The notes beneath the pieces are model-generated. The model saw nothing but the letters and a program-made list of their open reading frames with translations. It did no database searches and had not been told where the DNA came from. From the NCBI RefSeq assembly GCF_042683665.1, contig NZ_JBHUOO010000005.1: a stretch of DNA of 64,000 nucleotides; one strand, given 5' to 3'. Source of the DNA: Leeuwenhoekiella polynyae. Its GTDB lineage: Bacteria > Bacteroidota > Bacteroidia > Flavobacteriales > Flavobacteriaceae. Below, one piece after another: positions 7,817 through 17,293 of this stretch; the stretch's first letter is position 1; every line of letters begins with the position of its first letter. Position numbers and translations under genes: made by a program.

Positions 7817-10744
7817 ATGATTTCAAACCTGTCAGAAGCTTTAAAAACACTTGCCAATTCTTTAGAAGGAAACCTGGTTCACGATGATTTGTACAAGCAT
7901 TTATATGCTACAGATGCCTCAGTGTATCGCAGGTTGCCGCTGGCTGTTGCTTTTCCAAAAAATGAAAATGATCTAAAGCATCTCATTTTATTTGCAGGTG
8001 CTCATCAGGTTGGTTTAATACCGCGAACAGCAGGGACTTCGCTTGCCGGTCAATGCGTAGGAGATGGTATTGTGGTTGACGTTTCTAAACATTTTACTGA
8101 GATCATTTCTTTTGATAAAGTCAATAAAACGGTTACTGTTCAACCGGGAGTGATTCGGGACGAACTCAATAGATTTCTGGAACCGCACGGCTTATTTTTT
8201 GGGCCGAATACCTCAACATCAAATCGCTGTATGATAGGCGGTATGGTGGGAAATAATTCTTCGGGAACAACCTCTATTCAATATGGAGTAACGCGTGATA
8301 AAGTAGTTCAGCTTAAAACGCTACTGAGTGACGGAAAGGAAGCGGTTTTTGCCGAAATCACACCTGAAGAATTTTCGCAAAAGCGTAAACTAAAAAGTAG
8401 AGAAGGTGATGTATACCGAAGCATTTTTGAAGAATTAAAAAATCCTGAATCCCGAAAGGATATTCGGGAGCATTATCCCAAGCCTGAAATACATCGCAGA
8501 AACACCGGTTATGCATTAGACGCATTGCTTGATAATTCAGTTTTTGAAGCAAGTAGCTCTGAGCATTTTAATATGTGCAAACTACTGGCAGGAAGCGAAG
8601 GTACTTTAGCTTTTACAACAGCAATCACTTTAAAACTTGATGAATTACCACCAGCAAACGGAGTAATGGTCGCGGCTCATTTTAAAAGTATCGAAGCCTG
8701 TTTAGAGGCTGTTGTCCCTGCTATGAAGCATAAGCTATACGCTTGTGAGATGATGGATAAGGTTATTTTAGATTGCACGCTTAACAACCGCGAACAACAA
8801 AAAAACCGCTTTTTTATAGCAGGTGATCCACAAGCGATTTTAATGCTTGAAGTACGCGCTGAAACACTTGATATGGCTCGCAAAGCAGCTATAGAATTGA
8901 TTGCGACCATAGAAGCTTCAGGCTTGAGTTATGCTTATCCTACTTTAGAAGGGTCTGAGATTATGCAAGCTCTGGAGTTGCGTAAAGCCGGCTTGGGCTT
9001 ATTGGGTAACATCGTAGGCGATCGCAAGGCAGTGGCGTGTATAGAAGATACTGCAGTAGCTTTGGAGGATCTTGCACCCTACATTAAAGAGTTTAGTGCG
9101 TTAATGGCAAAATTTAAACAGGATGCGGTATACTATGCACACGCTGGAGCCGGAGAATTGCACTTGCGACCTATTTTAAATTTAAAAAAAGCCGATGATG
9201 TTGTTTTATTTCGGCAGATAACTACTGCGGTCGCACAGTTGGTAAAGAACTATAAAGGCTCTATGAGCGGCGAGCACGGTGACGGTATCGTGCGCGGAGA
9301 GTTTGTAGCGTTGATGTTAGGCAGTGCCAATTATGAGCGCTTAAAACGCATTAAAAACAGTTTTGATCCTCAGCATATTTTCAATCCCGGAAAGCTGGTA
9401 AACTCAGAACCTATGGATGTGCATTTACGGTATACACCAGATCGTGACGAGCCGGAAATTGAAACGCTGATGGACTTTAGTGATACTCAGGGAATTTTAA
9501 GAGCTGCAGAGCAATGCAACGGTTCTGGTGATTGTAGAAAGATGCCGGAAGCCGGTGGAACAATGTGTCCCAGTTATCGTGCAACCCGTGATGAGAAAGA
9601 TTCTACGCGTGGCAGAGCTAACGCACTCCGTGAAATTTTAACGAGTTCTGAGCGTAGAAACAGCTTCAATCATAAGGAATTGAAAGCCGTATTTGATCTT
9701 TGTCTCAGCTGTAAAGCTTGCGCGAGTGAATGTCCCAGTAATGTAGATGTCGCTACTCTTAAAGCAGAGTTTGAATATCAATATAAAAAAGAAAATGGAA
9801 GTTCGTTAAGAACGCGTGCTTTTGCATTTAATGCGTATTTAAACAAATTTGCTGCGGTGCTTCCCGGTATCACAAACGGATTGTACAAAGCCAAATTGAG
9901 CGGTAAATTCATCAGAAAAACTTTAGAAGTAGCTCCAGAGCGTAGTCTTCCGCCTTTGGCAAAAAGAACCTTACGGAAGCGCTTTAAAAAGCTCAGAGCA
10001 TTCAATCCAAAAAATCCTATAAAGACCGTTTATCTATTTGCCGATGAGTTTACTAATTATCTGGATGCTCAGATAGGGGAAGATGCAGTGATCTTATTGC
10101 AGCGGTTGAATTATGAAGTACGCATTGTAACCCACGCAGAAAGTGGCAGGTCTTTTATATCAAAAGGTTTTTTAAAATATGCACGGAAAGCTGCTCAGAA
10201 AAACATTCAGACTTTTAAAGATTTAATTGATGAAGAACATCCATTAATTGGTATTGAACCCTCAGCTATTTTAGGGTTTAGAGATGAATACATCAGGCTG
10301 GCAAAAGATGTTGAAGCAGCTAAAAAGCTTGCGAAAAATACATTTACTATAGATGAATTTCTAAATGCTGAAATCAAAGCAGAACGTATTAAAGCAACCT
10401 CTTTTACTACCGAATCAAAAAAACTTAAAATCCACGGGCATTGTCATCAAAAAGCATTGAGCGGTATAGAGCATACGTTTAATATTCTCAATTTACCAGC
10501 TAATTTTAAACCAACCATTATTCCGTCTGGATGTTGTGGTATGGCGGGATCTTTTGGATACGAGAAAGAACATTACGATTTAAGTATGCAAATAGGGGAG
10601 CAAACTTTGTTTCCAGCGGTTAGGAAGGCTACTGGCGAAACTTTGATCGTAGCTCCCGGAACAAGCTGCAGACATCAAATAAAAGACGGGACGCAGCGTG
10701 AAGCAGTACATCCCGTAACTGTTTTGAGGAATGCCTTGGTTTAA
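7817..10744 (+). CDS. FAD-linked oxidase/Fe-S dehydrogenase fusion (D-lactate or 2-hydroxyacid dehydrogenase type)
   Basis: 975 residues combining three modules. An N-terminal FAD-binding PCMH domain has PRTAGTSLAGQ near residue 74. An FAD-oxidase C-terminal domain has GEHGDGIVRGEF near 490. A C-terminal electron-transfer part has CNGSGDCRK near 570, CLSCKACASECPSN near 635 and a CCG module ending GCCGMAGSFGYE near 915. It corresponds to GlcD and GlcF/GlpC in one chain, as in the YdiJ/Dld-II group that oxidises D-2-hydroxyacids and feeds electrons to the respiratory chain. The exact substrate cannot be read from the sequence. Its stop is 3 bases from the stop of the convergent lipoprotein gene. 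Confidence 0.88.
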   Translation: MISNLSEALKTLANSLEGNLVHDDLYKHLYATDASVYRRLPLAVAFPKNENDLKHLILFAGAHQVGLIPRTAGTSLAGQCVGDGIVVDVSKHFTEIISFDKVNKTVTVQPGVIRDELNRFLEPHGLFFGPNTSTSNRCMIGGMVGNNSSGTTSIQYGVTRDKVVQLKTLLSDGKEAVFAEITPEEFSQKRKLKSREGDVYRSIFEELKNPESRKDIREHYPKPEIHRRNTGYALDALLDNSVFEASSSEHFNMCKLLAGSEGTLAFTTAITLKLDELPPANGVMVAAHFKSIEACLEAVVPAMKHKLYACEMMDKVILDCTLNNREQQKNRFFIAGDPQAILMLEVRAETLDMARKAAIELIATIEASGLSYAYPTLEGSEIMQALELRKAGLGLLGNIVGDRKAVACIEDTAVALEDLAPYIKEFSALMAKFKQDAVYYAHAGAGELHLRPILNLKKADDVVLFRQITTAVAQLVKNYKGSMSGEHGDGIVRGEFVALMLGSANYERLKRIKNSFDPQHIFNPGKLVNSEPMDVHLRYTPDRDEPEIETLMDFSDTQGILRAAEQCNGSGDCRKMPEAGGTMCPSYRATRDEKDSTRGRANALREILTSSERRNSFNHKELKAVFDLCLSCKACASECPSNVDVATLKAEFEYQYKKENGSSLRTRAFAFNAYLNKFAAVLPGITNGLYKAKLSGKFIRKTLEVAPERSLPPLAKRTLRKRFKKLRAFNPKNPIKTVYLFADEFTNYLDAQIGEDAVILLQRLNYEVRIVTHAESGRSFISKGFLKYARKAAQKNIQTFKDLIDEEHPLIGIEPSAILGFRDEYIRLAKDVEAAKKLAKNTFTIDEFLNAEIKAERIKATSFTTESKKLKIHGHCHQKALSGIEHTFNILNLPANFKPTIIPSGCCGMAGSFGYEKEHYDLSMQIGEQTLFPAVRKATGETLIVAPGTSCRHQIKDGTQREAVHPVTVLRNALV

Positions 10745-10746
10745 AT

Positions 10747-11289
10747 CTAATTGATAGCTAACAAAACTATTCCGTTAGGGAAAGCGTGTTTAAAATTACC
10801 AATAACTCGATCTTGAGCTTCTAGTTTTTGAGTCATTTCATCACATAAGAGGTTACAGTCCATTTCTATCTCGTTTAAAATGCTAAAACCGGAGTCCAAT
10901 CTGACAAAGTTATTACCGTTACTTTTAAGGTCGATTTCAAAAGTTGTATCAGCATCAACATCTTCTGTATTATTGATACTAATTAACTTATAGCGTATAG
11001 AACTCCCATCAGCGGGAGGATTTTTTACTTTCATTTTCTCAACAGTAAGGTCATAAATCTTGCCGGGCACATAGTTAAAATCTTCTATGGGACTGTATAA
11101 TCTGCTCCATTCTGAAGAACCAATAGCTTCTTCTTCCTGAATTAGCAATGTCAAATATTGACCTTCTCCCACACCAGTATTGCGATAATGATTTACTTTA
11201 AGGTTTACAGTTTGACTGTCCTCATTATCATCATTGGTACAGGAAAACAGACAAATACATAAGAGAACTAGCGTTAATATATGTTTCAT
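10747..11289 (-). CDS. DUF4377-type lipoprotein
   Basis: About 180 residues. The frame is open upstream to 11316, but the ATG at 11289 (MKHILTLVLLCICLFSC) gives a proper lipoprotein signal with the lipobox cysteine near residue 17, so that start is preferred. The mature part contains the W-x-x-x-Y-x-P-I-x-x-F-x-Y-x-P-G-x-x-Y-x-L pattern followed by an NPPADGSS stretch, which matches the DUF4377 family of small Bacteroidota lipoproteins. The acidic residues after the cysteine (TNDDNED) may favour surface export. Function unknown. Confidence 0.75.
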   Translation of the reverse strand: MKHILTLVLLCICLFSCTNDDNEDSQTVNLKVNHYRNTGVGEGQYLTLLIQEEEAIGSSEWSRLYSPIEDFNYVPGKIYDLTVEKMKVKNPPADGSSIRYKLISINNTEDVDADTTFEIDLKSNGNNFVRLDSGFSILNEIEMDCNLLCDEMTQKLEAQDRVIGNFKHAFPNGIVLLAIN

Positions 11290-11335
11290 AATAGATTGTT
11301 TCCTATATAGATGCAAAATCAGGAGAATGGTTGCT

Positions 11336-12112
11336 TCAATTTAATTTTAATTTAACTGTAAATCGAACTTCACCATTATTTAAAGTCTGAAAACCTTCGT
11401 GTAATTTTTCTTGTTTTACCGCGTAAGGATAAAAACTAATAGGCTCTATACAGAGCATATTGGTGACTTCAGTCCAGAGCATAAAGTTGCCAAAACCTTC
11501 CGATTTAAGCGTTATGTTTTTATCGTCTCTTAAACTGATTTCGCTACAATCTGGTACTTGAAAGGCCCGGCTTCCCACAGCCATAATCTCTTCTAAAGAA
11601 ATCTCTCTTTTTTCATTTTGAACCACAGGCGTTTTCGTATGTAATTTAAATGCAGGATGATACCCCAGCATAAACGGCATTCCTTTTTCTCCGCTGATAA
11701 TAAATTCGATTTTAAGCTCGTTTTCACTTAGCGTGAATTGTTTTTTAAAAACGAAATCATAAGGCCATGACAGCCATTTTTCTGTAGATTTTTTAGGGAA
11801 TTTTGAATTTTTGACTTTGGTCTCGGCTTTATATGTTTTTTCAAAAACAGCAGTAGTTTCTGTAGAGCTGGTCAGTTTGTACGTAAGTTCACGCAATAAA
11901 CCGTGCTGATCTAAAATGGCTTCACCTTTTGGGGTTTGTACTTTAAAATGTGCTTCATCGGTAGGCCCAATAACCGGAAACATCTCATCATCAGATTTTC
12001 CCCAGCCGGGACTTCCTACCTGATGTATATATTCGTGATCATCCTTTTTATAACTTGATAATTGTCCTTTATCTATTGAAACCGCTTGGTTGTTAAGTTG
12101 TAATTGTGTCAT
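11336..12112 (-). CDS. Aldose 1-epimerase family protein
   Basis: 258 residues, cytoplasmic (no signal). It has the galactose-mutarotase beta-sandwich features: an early LDQHGLLRE segment near residue 75 with a conserved His, GYHPAFKLH near residue 147 with the second His, and a late CIEPISFYPYA segment near 225. Close relatives interconvert alpha and beta anomers of hexoses or hexose-6-phosphates. The start ATG abuts the stop of the upstream gene (12113), so the two are translationally linked. The exact sugar is unknown. Confidence 0.82.
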   Translation of the reverse strand: MTQLQLNNQAVSIDKGQLSSYKKDDHEYIHQVGSPGWGKSDDEMFPVIGPTDEAHFKVQTPKGEAILDQHGLLRELTYKLTSSTETTAVFEKTYKAETKVKNSKFPKKSTEKWLSWPYDFVFKKQFTLSENELKIEFIISGEKGMPFMLGYHPAFKLHTKTPVVQNEKREISLEEIMAVGSRAFQVPDCSEISLRDDKNITLKSEGFGNFMLWTEVTNMLCIEPISFYPYAVKQEKLHEGFQTLNNGEVRFTVKLKLN

Positions 12113-12586
12113 TTAATTTAGATTTTCTAGTGCGTTATAATAATCAAGATGCAGGTCTTCGTGCAGTGCTTCAATTTTTTTATGGATGTATTCCAGTTGT
12201 CTAAGATAGAGATTACGCAGCGTATTATTATTTCGAATTGCAGGTCTAACCGTGTTCATTTTTTCGCAGAAATAAATCAGGAGTTCCACTTCAGTTTCTT
12301 TGTTTCCGGAATAGCGAATGTACTTTTTAGTTTCCCTTAGGATTTTACGAACAGACTTTTTCATCCAATAATAATTTTTATGATTTATCGATTCAAACTG
12401 GTCGTCAATATCCTCTTTTACACTGGCCACATAACCCGCCTCATAATCCGATTCAAAAAGTAAATAGGTGAGTAATTCTTTGTTTTCTTTCTTGAATTTT
12501 GCCAGCCGCAAACAGATTTGAAGCAGTTCTTCTTCATCTTTGTGTTTTAATTCTTTTTTGAGTTGCGTTACCGTAGCTGCTTTCAT
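12113..12586 (-). CDS. Hypothetical helical protein
   Basis: 157 residues, strongly charged and predicted to be largely alpha-helical (KQLKHKDEEELLQICLRL type heptads at the N-terminus), with no signal peptide or membrane segment. No motif is recognised. It is directly followed, with no intergenic base, by the aldose-epimerase-like gene, so the two form an operon. That linkage is the only functional clue. Confidence 0.7.
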   Translation of the reverse strand: MKAATVTQLKKELKHKDEEELLQICLRLAKFKKENKELLTYLLFESDYEAGYVASVKEDIDDQFESINHKNYYWMKKSVRKILRETKKYIRYSGNKETEVELLIYFCEKMNTVRPAIRNNNTLRNLYLRQLEYIHKKIEALHEDLHLDYYNALENLN

Positions 12587-12720
12587 ACTTGCAATTTAAC
12601 CAAAATGCTGTTAAAGCCCGTTAATACTAGGGCTATAAACGCTAAATTATATTTAAAATAGTTGTGAGGAAGCTGCCTGATAGTTAGTTTTAGTTAAACC
12701 AAAAAATAAAAAATAGATAT

Positions 12721-13140
12721 ATGAAATTTTCAAGAAACGCATCTGCAAACTGGAAAGGGCAAATTAAAGCCGGAATGGGAACAATCTCTACTGAAAGTAC
12801 AGTTTTAGATGGTGCTAAATATGCATTCGGAACTCGTTTTGAGGACGGAAAAGGTACTAACCCTGAAGAATTAATAGGGGCAGCTCACGCCGGTTGCTAT
12901 ACGATGCAATTATCAGCATTTTTAGGAGAAGAAGATTTAACTCCAGAGAATTTGCACACCGACGCAAAAGTAACTTTTGAAGACGGAGCAATCACTAAAG
13001 TTCACTTAACCTTAAAAGGTAAAGTGCCGGGATGTGATGCGGAAACTTTTGAAAAAATTGCGACAAAAGCAAAAGACAATTGTCCGGTATCAAAATTACT
13101 TAAAGCCAAAATCACTTTAGATGCTACACTAGAAGAGTAA
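12721..13140 (+). CDS. OsmC/Ohr-family peroxiredoxin-like protein
   Basis: 139 residues of the OsmC family. The two redox cysteines are visible: AAHAGCYTM near residue 60 and NCPVSKLLK near residue 122, as in OsmC proteins that reduce organic hydroperoxides in the cytoplasm. Length is normal for the family. It stands alone, with its own terminator at 13162-13185. Reductant (possibly lipoyl proteins or bacillithiol, given bshA nearby) is inference. Confidence 0.9.
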   Translation: MKFSRNASANWKGQIKAGMGTISTESTVLDGAKYAFGTRFEDGKGTNPEELIGAAHAGCYTMQLSAFLGEEDLTPENLHTDAKVTFEDGAITKVHLTLKGKVPGCDAETFEKIATKAKDNCPVSKLLKAKITLDATLEE

Positions 13141-13161
13141 GATCTTTTGAACTATAACTTC

Positions 13162-13185
13162 AAACCGCCTCTGGGCGGTTTTTTT
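13162..13185 (+). terminator. Rho-independent terminator after osmC-like gene
   Basis: AAACCGCC-TCTG-GGCGGTTT stem-loop (8 bp perfect stem) followed by a T run. Confidence 0.88.
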
Positions 13186-13212
13186 ATGTCTTAGAGTCAA
13201 ATGTGTAAAGTG

Positions 13213-13220
13213 TATATTTG
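13213..13220 (+). promoter_or_regulatory. Bacteroidota -7 promoter element (TATATTTG)
   Basis: Exact match to TAnnTTTG, located 20 bases before the GTG start of the WecA-like gene. No convincing TTTG -33 box was found at the expected distance. Confidence 0.5.
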
Positions 13221-13240
13221 AAAACCAAAACCTACGCGTA

Positions 13241-14299
13241 GTGCCACAATTATTGCTTTATTTTTTGCCGGCTTTGTTAGCATTTGTAATAACATTTGCA
13301 ATGGTAAGGCTGTTGTGCATGCCTAAGTTTTCAAGCTATTTTGTAGATCATACAGGCGGAAAAAAACTGCACAAGAAGGCTACTCCTGCTTCGGGAGGGA
13401 TCGCGTTGTTCACAGGTATATTCAGCACCGCTTTAATTTTTGACGGAAGCTATTTAATTCTCAATCATATATACATTTTAATAGGCTTTGCAGCGATGTT
13501 TTTGTTGGGACTCGTTGATGATCTAAAACCTATAGGTTGGAGGAGTAAGTTAGTTATCCAATTTGCGATTATTCTTTTTGTTGTTTTACCAGGGGACTTG
13601 TGTTTAGAATCGGTTATGTATGAGCAAAGTTTCTACCGAATGCCATATTATCTAAGTACAAGTGTTTCTATATTTATTTTGTTGTTTTTAACCAATGCGT
13701 TTAATTTTATAGATGGCGTAGATGGCTTAGCTACGACAGTTGCGCTACTTTTTTTTCTAGGTTTACTTTATTTTCAAACTCCATTTTCTGGTATTTTTTT
13801 AATGTGTGCGGCAGCCGGTTTATTCGCATTTAGAAGATTTAATAAAGAACCGGCCCAATTATTTATGGGAGATAGTGGCTCCTTATTGCTGGGTTTTATG
13901 TGTGCGGTTTTTTGCATTGTTTTTCTAGAGGCAGATCTAGCTATTTCTAACATACGCTTACAATCGTATCAGCAGCGTTTGCCTGTAATGACTACTTTAT
14001 TTTGGTATCCCATTTTTGACACGGTACGTGTTTTATTGTTGCGTCTGTATAAAAGAAAACCTCTTTTTAAACGGGATAAATTACACAGTTATTCCGCCTT
14101 ACTTAGATTGGGCTATACCCATACACAAATTGTAAGTTTTGTTTTTCTTATAACTCTGGTTTTACTTGGCGGAGTTTTATTTATGGAACCTTTAATTGGT
14201 TTGTGGTTCTTTTTAATCCTTCAGGTAATGCTGTTAGTTGCGCTTCACGTATATTTAGATTTTCTGATCAGAAACTTTAAGAAAAATACCAAGCAGTAA
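13241..14299 (+). CDS. WecA/MraY-family undecaprenyl-phosphate sugar-1-phosphate transferase
   Basis: 352 residues starting with GTG, with about ten hydrophobic segments. Family motifs are visible: KKLHKKATPASGGIA near residue 42, the aspartate pair in LGLVDDLKPIG near residue 90, NAFNFIDGVDGLA near residue 152 and the FMGDSGSLLLGF motif near residue 208. Members move GlcNAc-1-P (or another HexNAc-1-P) onto undecaprenyl phosphate at the inner face of the cytoplasmic membrane, starting synthesis of O-antigen or capsule units. It is followed after 1 base by an aminotransferase and then a dehydratase, so it starts a polysaccharide operon. Exact donor sugar unknown. Confidence 0.88.
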   Translation: MPQLLLYFLPALLAFVITFAMVRLLCMPKFSSYFVDHTGGKKLHKKATPASGGIALFTGIFSTALIFDGSYLILNHIYILIGFAAMFLLGLVDDLKPIGWRSKLVIQFAIILFVVLPGDLCLESVMYEQSFYRMPYYLSTSVSIFILLFLTNAFNFIDGVDGLATTVALLFFLGLLYFQTPFSGIFLMCAAAGLFAFRRFNKEPAQLFMGDSGSLLLGFMCAVFCIVFLEADLAISNIRLQSYQQRLPVMTTLFWYPIFDTVRVLLLRLYKRKPLFKRDKLHSYSALLRLGYTHTQIVSFVFLITLVLLGGVLFMEPLIGLWFFLILQVMLLVALHVYLDFLIRNFKKNTKQ

Positions 14300-14300
14300 C

Positions 14301-15443
14301 TTGAAACCTAAACCTCATACAATAGCACTTTCTGCACCAAAGCTTGATGCAAACGCAATTGCTGAGGTTACCCGTGCTATTGAGGATAACTGGATCACTG
14401 CAGGTGGACCATTTGTTACAAAATTTGAAAATTCATTACAGGAAGCGTTGGGTACACAACGAGATCTTGTTGCGCTAAATTCTGGCACTTCAGCTTTGCA
14501 TTTAGCATTGATTCTCGCGGGTGTTCAGGCAGGAGATTCTGTTTTGTGTCAGACGATGACGTATGTCGCGACGGCTAATCCTGTTGCTTATTTAGGCGCA
14601 ATGCCCATTTTTATAGATAGCGAAGCCGAAACCTACAACATGTGCCCTGAGGTTTTGGAAAATACTGTCGAATCATTAATCCAAAAAGGGAATAAGCCTA
14701 AGGCTATAATCGTTGTGCATTCTTATGGAATGCCGGCTAAAATTAAGCGTATTGCTGAAGTTGCTAAGAAATATCACATAGTCTTAATAGAAGATGCAGC
14801 CGAAGCTTTAGGGAGTAAAGTGGGTGAGCAGTTTTGTGGGCTTTTTGGTGATTATGGAATTCTTTCTTTTAATGGAAATAAGCTGATAACTACAGGTGGT
14901 GGTGGAGCTCTGATTTGCAAAAACACAGATGACGCTACTCAAGTTCGACATTTGGCGAGTCAGGCAAAAATGAATGCTTCTGGTTTTGAGCACGATAATG
15001 TGGGGTATAATTATATAATGCCCGGTCTCAATGCAGCTTTGGGGATCGCTCAACTGAAAACATTGCATGAGCGGGTTGCCACAAAGCGGAAAATACATCA
15101 ATTCTATGCAGCTATTTTTGACGAAATTGATGATGTAGATTTGTTTGAATCTTTTGATAAAGAGCTGTATTCTAACTACTGGCTGAATGTAATTCAGTTT
15201 AAAGAATCTTCACTGAAGAGTCCCGAAGGACTCCGTATTTATTTTGAAAAGCGAGCAATTGAATCCCGGTTTTTATGGACACCCTTACACCTTCAGGGAA
15301 TTTATACCCATCAGAAATATTTTGGGAATGCTACAGCCGAAGAGTTTTGGAAGCGAAGTCTGTGTTTGCCATCAGGAACCGGAATGACAGCTGATGAGCT
15401 TGACAGAATCAAAGATGAACTAATTGCTTATTTTTCAGATTAA
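14301..15443 (+). CDS. DegT/DnrJ/EryC1/StrS nucleotide-sugar aminotransferase
   Basis: 380 residues with a TTG start directly after the preceding stop. PLP-fold features are present: SGTSALHLALILAG near residue 60, IEDAAEALGS near residue 165 and the Schiff-base lysine in SFNGNKLITTGGGGA near residue 194. These enzymes aminate 4-keto sugars on nucleotide carriers, giving amino sugars for surface glycans. The next gene overlaps its final base and is a CapD-like dehydratase that could supply the keto-sugar substrate. Relatives resemble the LegC/PseC branch; the exact product is inferred. Confidence 0.88.
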   Translation: MKPKPHTIALSAPKLDANAIAEVTRAIEDNWITAGGPFVTKFENSLQEALGTQRDLVALNSGTSALHLALILAGVQAGDSVLCQTMTYVATANPVAYLGAMPIFIDSEAETYNMCPEVLENTVESLIQKGNKPKAIIVVHSYGMPAKIKRIAEVAKKYHIVLIEDAAEALGSKVGEQFCGLFGDYGILSFNGNKLITTGGGGALICKNTDDATQVRHLASQAKMNASGFEHDNVGYNYIMPGLNAALGIAQLKTLHERVATKRKIHQFYAAIFDEIDDVDLFESFDKELYSNYWLNVIQFKESSLKSPEGLRIYFEKRAIESRFLWTPLHLQGIYTHQKYFGNATAEEFWKRSLCLPSGTGMTADELDRIKDELIAYFSD

Positions 15444-16450
15444 TGAAGAGCGACACGATAGATTTAAGTTCAGAGGTGATTTTAGTTACCGGAGCAGCCG
15501 GAAGCATCGGTCGCGAGTTGGTATTCAATTTCGCTTCTAAAAATCCTAAACAACTTATTCTGGTTGATATTTCAGAAACTGGGTTATCCAACCTGATTAA
15601 AGAACTTCAAATCAATTATCCCAAGTTGAACTTCGTTTATTTTACAGAAAGTATCTGTAATTCAGCTTTTATTGATTTTCTGTTTCAGAAACACAAAATA
15701 ACATCCGTATTTCACGCGGCGGCTTACAAGCACGTTTCTTTAATGGAACAGAATATTTGTGCAGCGATTACCACTAATATTTATGGAGCAAAGCTGTTGA
15801 TAGATAGCGCAACGACCGCGAGTGTAAGGCGTTTCATTTTTATTTCCACCGATAAAGCTGTAGAGCCGATAAGCGTGATGGGGCGAACAAAAAAAGTTGT
15901 AGAAGATTGTTTAGTATGGAAACAACAAGAAGGTTCACTGCCTCAAATTTGTACACTGAGATTGTGTAATGTTTACGGTTCTTCTGGTTCTGTAGTTCCT
16001 GTTTTTAAAAATCGGATAGCATTAAATCTACCGCTTGAAATTAAAGGGCAAAATGTAAAACGTGCGTTTATAGCTGTAGAAGAAATTAATGATATTACAG
16101 ACTGGCTTTTAGCTCAAATAGATTGCGGCGGAATATTTATTCCGAAAAACCCTAAGGTTTTCACCATACTTGAAATAGCCCAGCAAGTGATCCGAGATTT
16201 TAAAAATATTTCACCAGAAGAATACCCAATACAATTTATTGACTTACCAAAGTCTGAAAAACAGGAAGAATCCTTAAAAAACACTTCAGAGAACATTATT
16301 CAACTAGAAGGTTCACCTCTTGTTCAATTAAAAACTATGAAACAGCGGCATTTTAATCTAGAACTGTTAGAAAGGTGTTTTTTTGCGGCAAAATCCTATG
16401 ATGAACAAGAAGCCTTAAAATCGCTCAAAAACTTATGTATTGAGGGCTAG
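15443..16450 (+). CDS. CapD/WbpM-like nucleotide-sugar 4,6-dehydratase (soluble form)
   Basis: 335 residues of the extended SDR family. A Rossmann GAAGSIGREL motif lies near residue 17, and the catalytic stretch STDKAVEPISVMGRTKK near residue 134 has Met where ordinary SDRs have Tyr, as in CapD/WbpM/FlaA1. The N-terminal membrane half of full-length WbpM is missing, so this is the short soluble form, like PseB. It would convert UDP-HexNAc to a 4-keto-6-deoxy sugar, the expected substrate for the aminotransferase upstream. Its TAG stop overlaps the stop of the convergent phosphatase gene by 4 bases (16447-16450). Confidence 0.85.
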   Translation: MKSDTIDLSSEVILVTGAAGSIGRELVFNFASKNPKQLILVDISETGLSNLIKELQINYPKLNFVYFTESICNSAFIDFLFQKHKITSVFHAAAYKHVSLMEQNICAAITTNIYGAKLLIDSATTASVRRFIFISTDKAVEPISVMGRTKKVVEDCLVWKQQEGSLPQICTLRLCNVYGSSGSVVPVFKNRIALNLPLEIKGQNVKRAFIAVEEINDITDWLLAQIDCGGIFIPKNPKVFTILEIAQQVIRDFKNISPEEYPIQFIDLPKSEKQEESLKNTSENIIQLEGSPLVQLKTMKQRHFNLELLERCFFAAKSYDEQEALKSLKNLCIEG

Positions 16451-17187
16451 GAGCTAAACGTAGCGGTTGTATTACTAATTATTTTTTCAAGGGCTTGTTC
16501 ATACTTTCCGGCAAATTTTACCTTTTTCATATTTTCTATGTGTCGTATATGATGCGTGTCTGTACCTATAAAATCATACATATTTTCGGCTAAAAGGCGT
16601 AGTGCGATTTTTGCAATTCCGGGTCCGTAATAGCCGCTAATAGAAAGTGCATTTAATTGAAACTTGCAAATGCTTTTCAATTCGGTAAACGTATCGTATT
16701 TAGCGTGATAAAACGCATAGCGCTCCGGGTGTGCCAAAACTGGTGTAAAACCGGCGTTACCTACTTTAAATAAGATTTCTCTAAGATTAACAGGAGGTTG
16801 CAGGTAAGACATTTCAACCAAGACGTAGTTGTCTTTAAGTGGTAGAATTTGCTTGCTGTCCAATAGATCTACCAGTCCGGAATCCATCATATATTCAGAA
16901 GATGATCTTATTTTAAAATCCTGGTGACCATTTTCAGTTAAAAAGGATTTTAGATTGTGTTCTGCTGCCAAGATAGTTTCTGGAGTATTGGCATAAAAAT
17001 CACTCATTGTATGCGGGGTACAGATCAAATCTGTAATACCAAATTCTTTAAAGCCAGCCAGTAGTTTTAAAGAATCCTCTGGAGTTTTTGCGCCATCATC
17101 GATTCCGGGTAGTATATGATTATGAATATCTGTAAATTCACCAAGCTTACTTACTAAGAATTTCTTTGAGCTGAAAATTGATAACAT
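16447..17187 (-). CDS. CpsB/CapC-type PHP-domain tyrosine phosphatase
   Basis: 246 residues with PHP metal-binding motifs: FTDIHNHILPGIDDGAKT near residue 20, CTPHTMSDFY near 60, AHPERYAFY near 152 and GTDTHHIRH near 215. This is the set used by CpsB/YwqE-like Mn-dependent phosphotyrosine phosphatases that dephosphorylate capsule-regulating BY-kinases in the cytoplasm. No BY-kinase or Wza-type exporter is in the window. It lies convergent with the dehydratase gene, ending on the same bases, and divergent from the PUL regulator. Confidence 0.88.
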   Translation of the reverse strand: MLSIFSSKKFLVSKLGEFTDIHNHILPGIDDGAKTPEDSLKLLAGFKEFGITDLICTPHTMSDFYANTPETILAAEHNLKSFLTENGHQDFKIRSSSEYMMDSGLVDLLDSKQILPLKDNYVLVEMSYLQPPVNLREILFKVGNAGFTPVLAHPERYAFYHAKYDTFTELKSICKFQLNALSISGYYGPGIAKIALRLLAENMYDFIGTDTHHIRHIENMKKVKFAGKYEQALEKIISNTTATFSS

Positions 17188-17293
17188 TGGATTTTAATTT
17201 TTTGCAAAATTAAGCATTCTAAATTGTATGCCTAGCATTTAATATATAAGGTACTGTTATACTATTAAAGCTAATTGAGTAAATTGCTCATCT

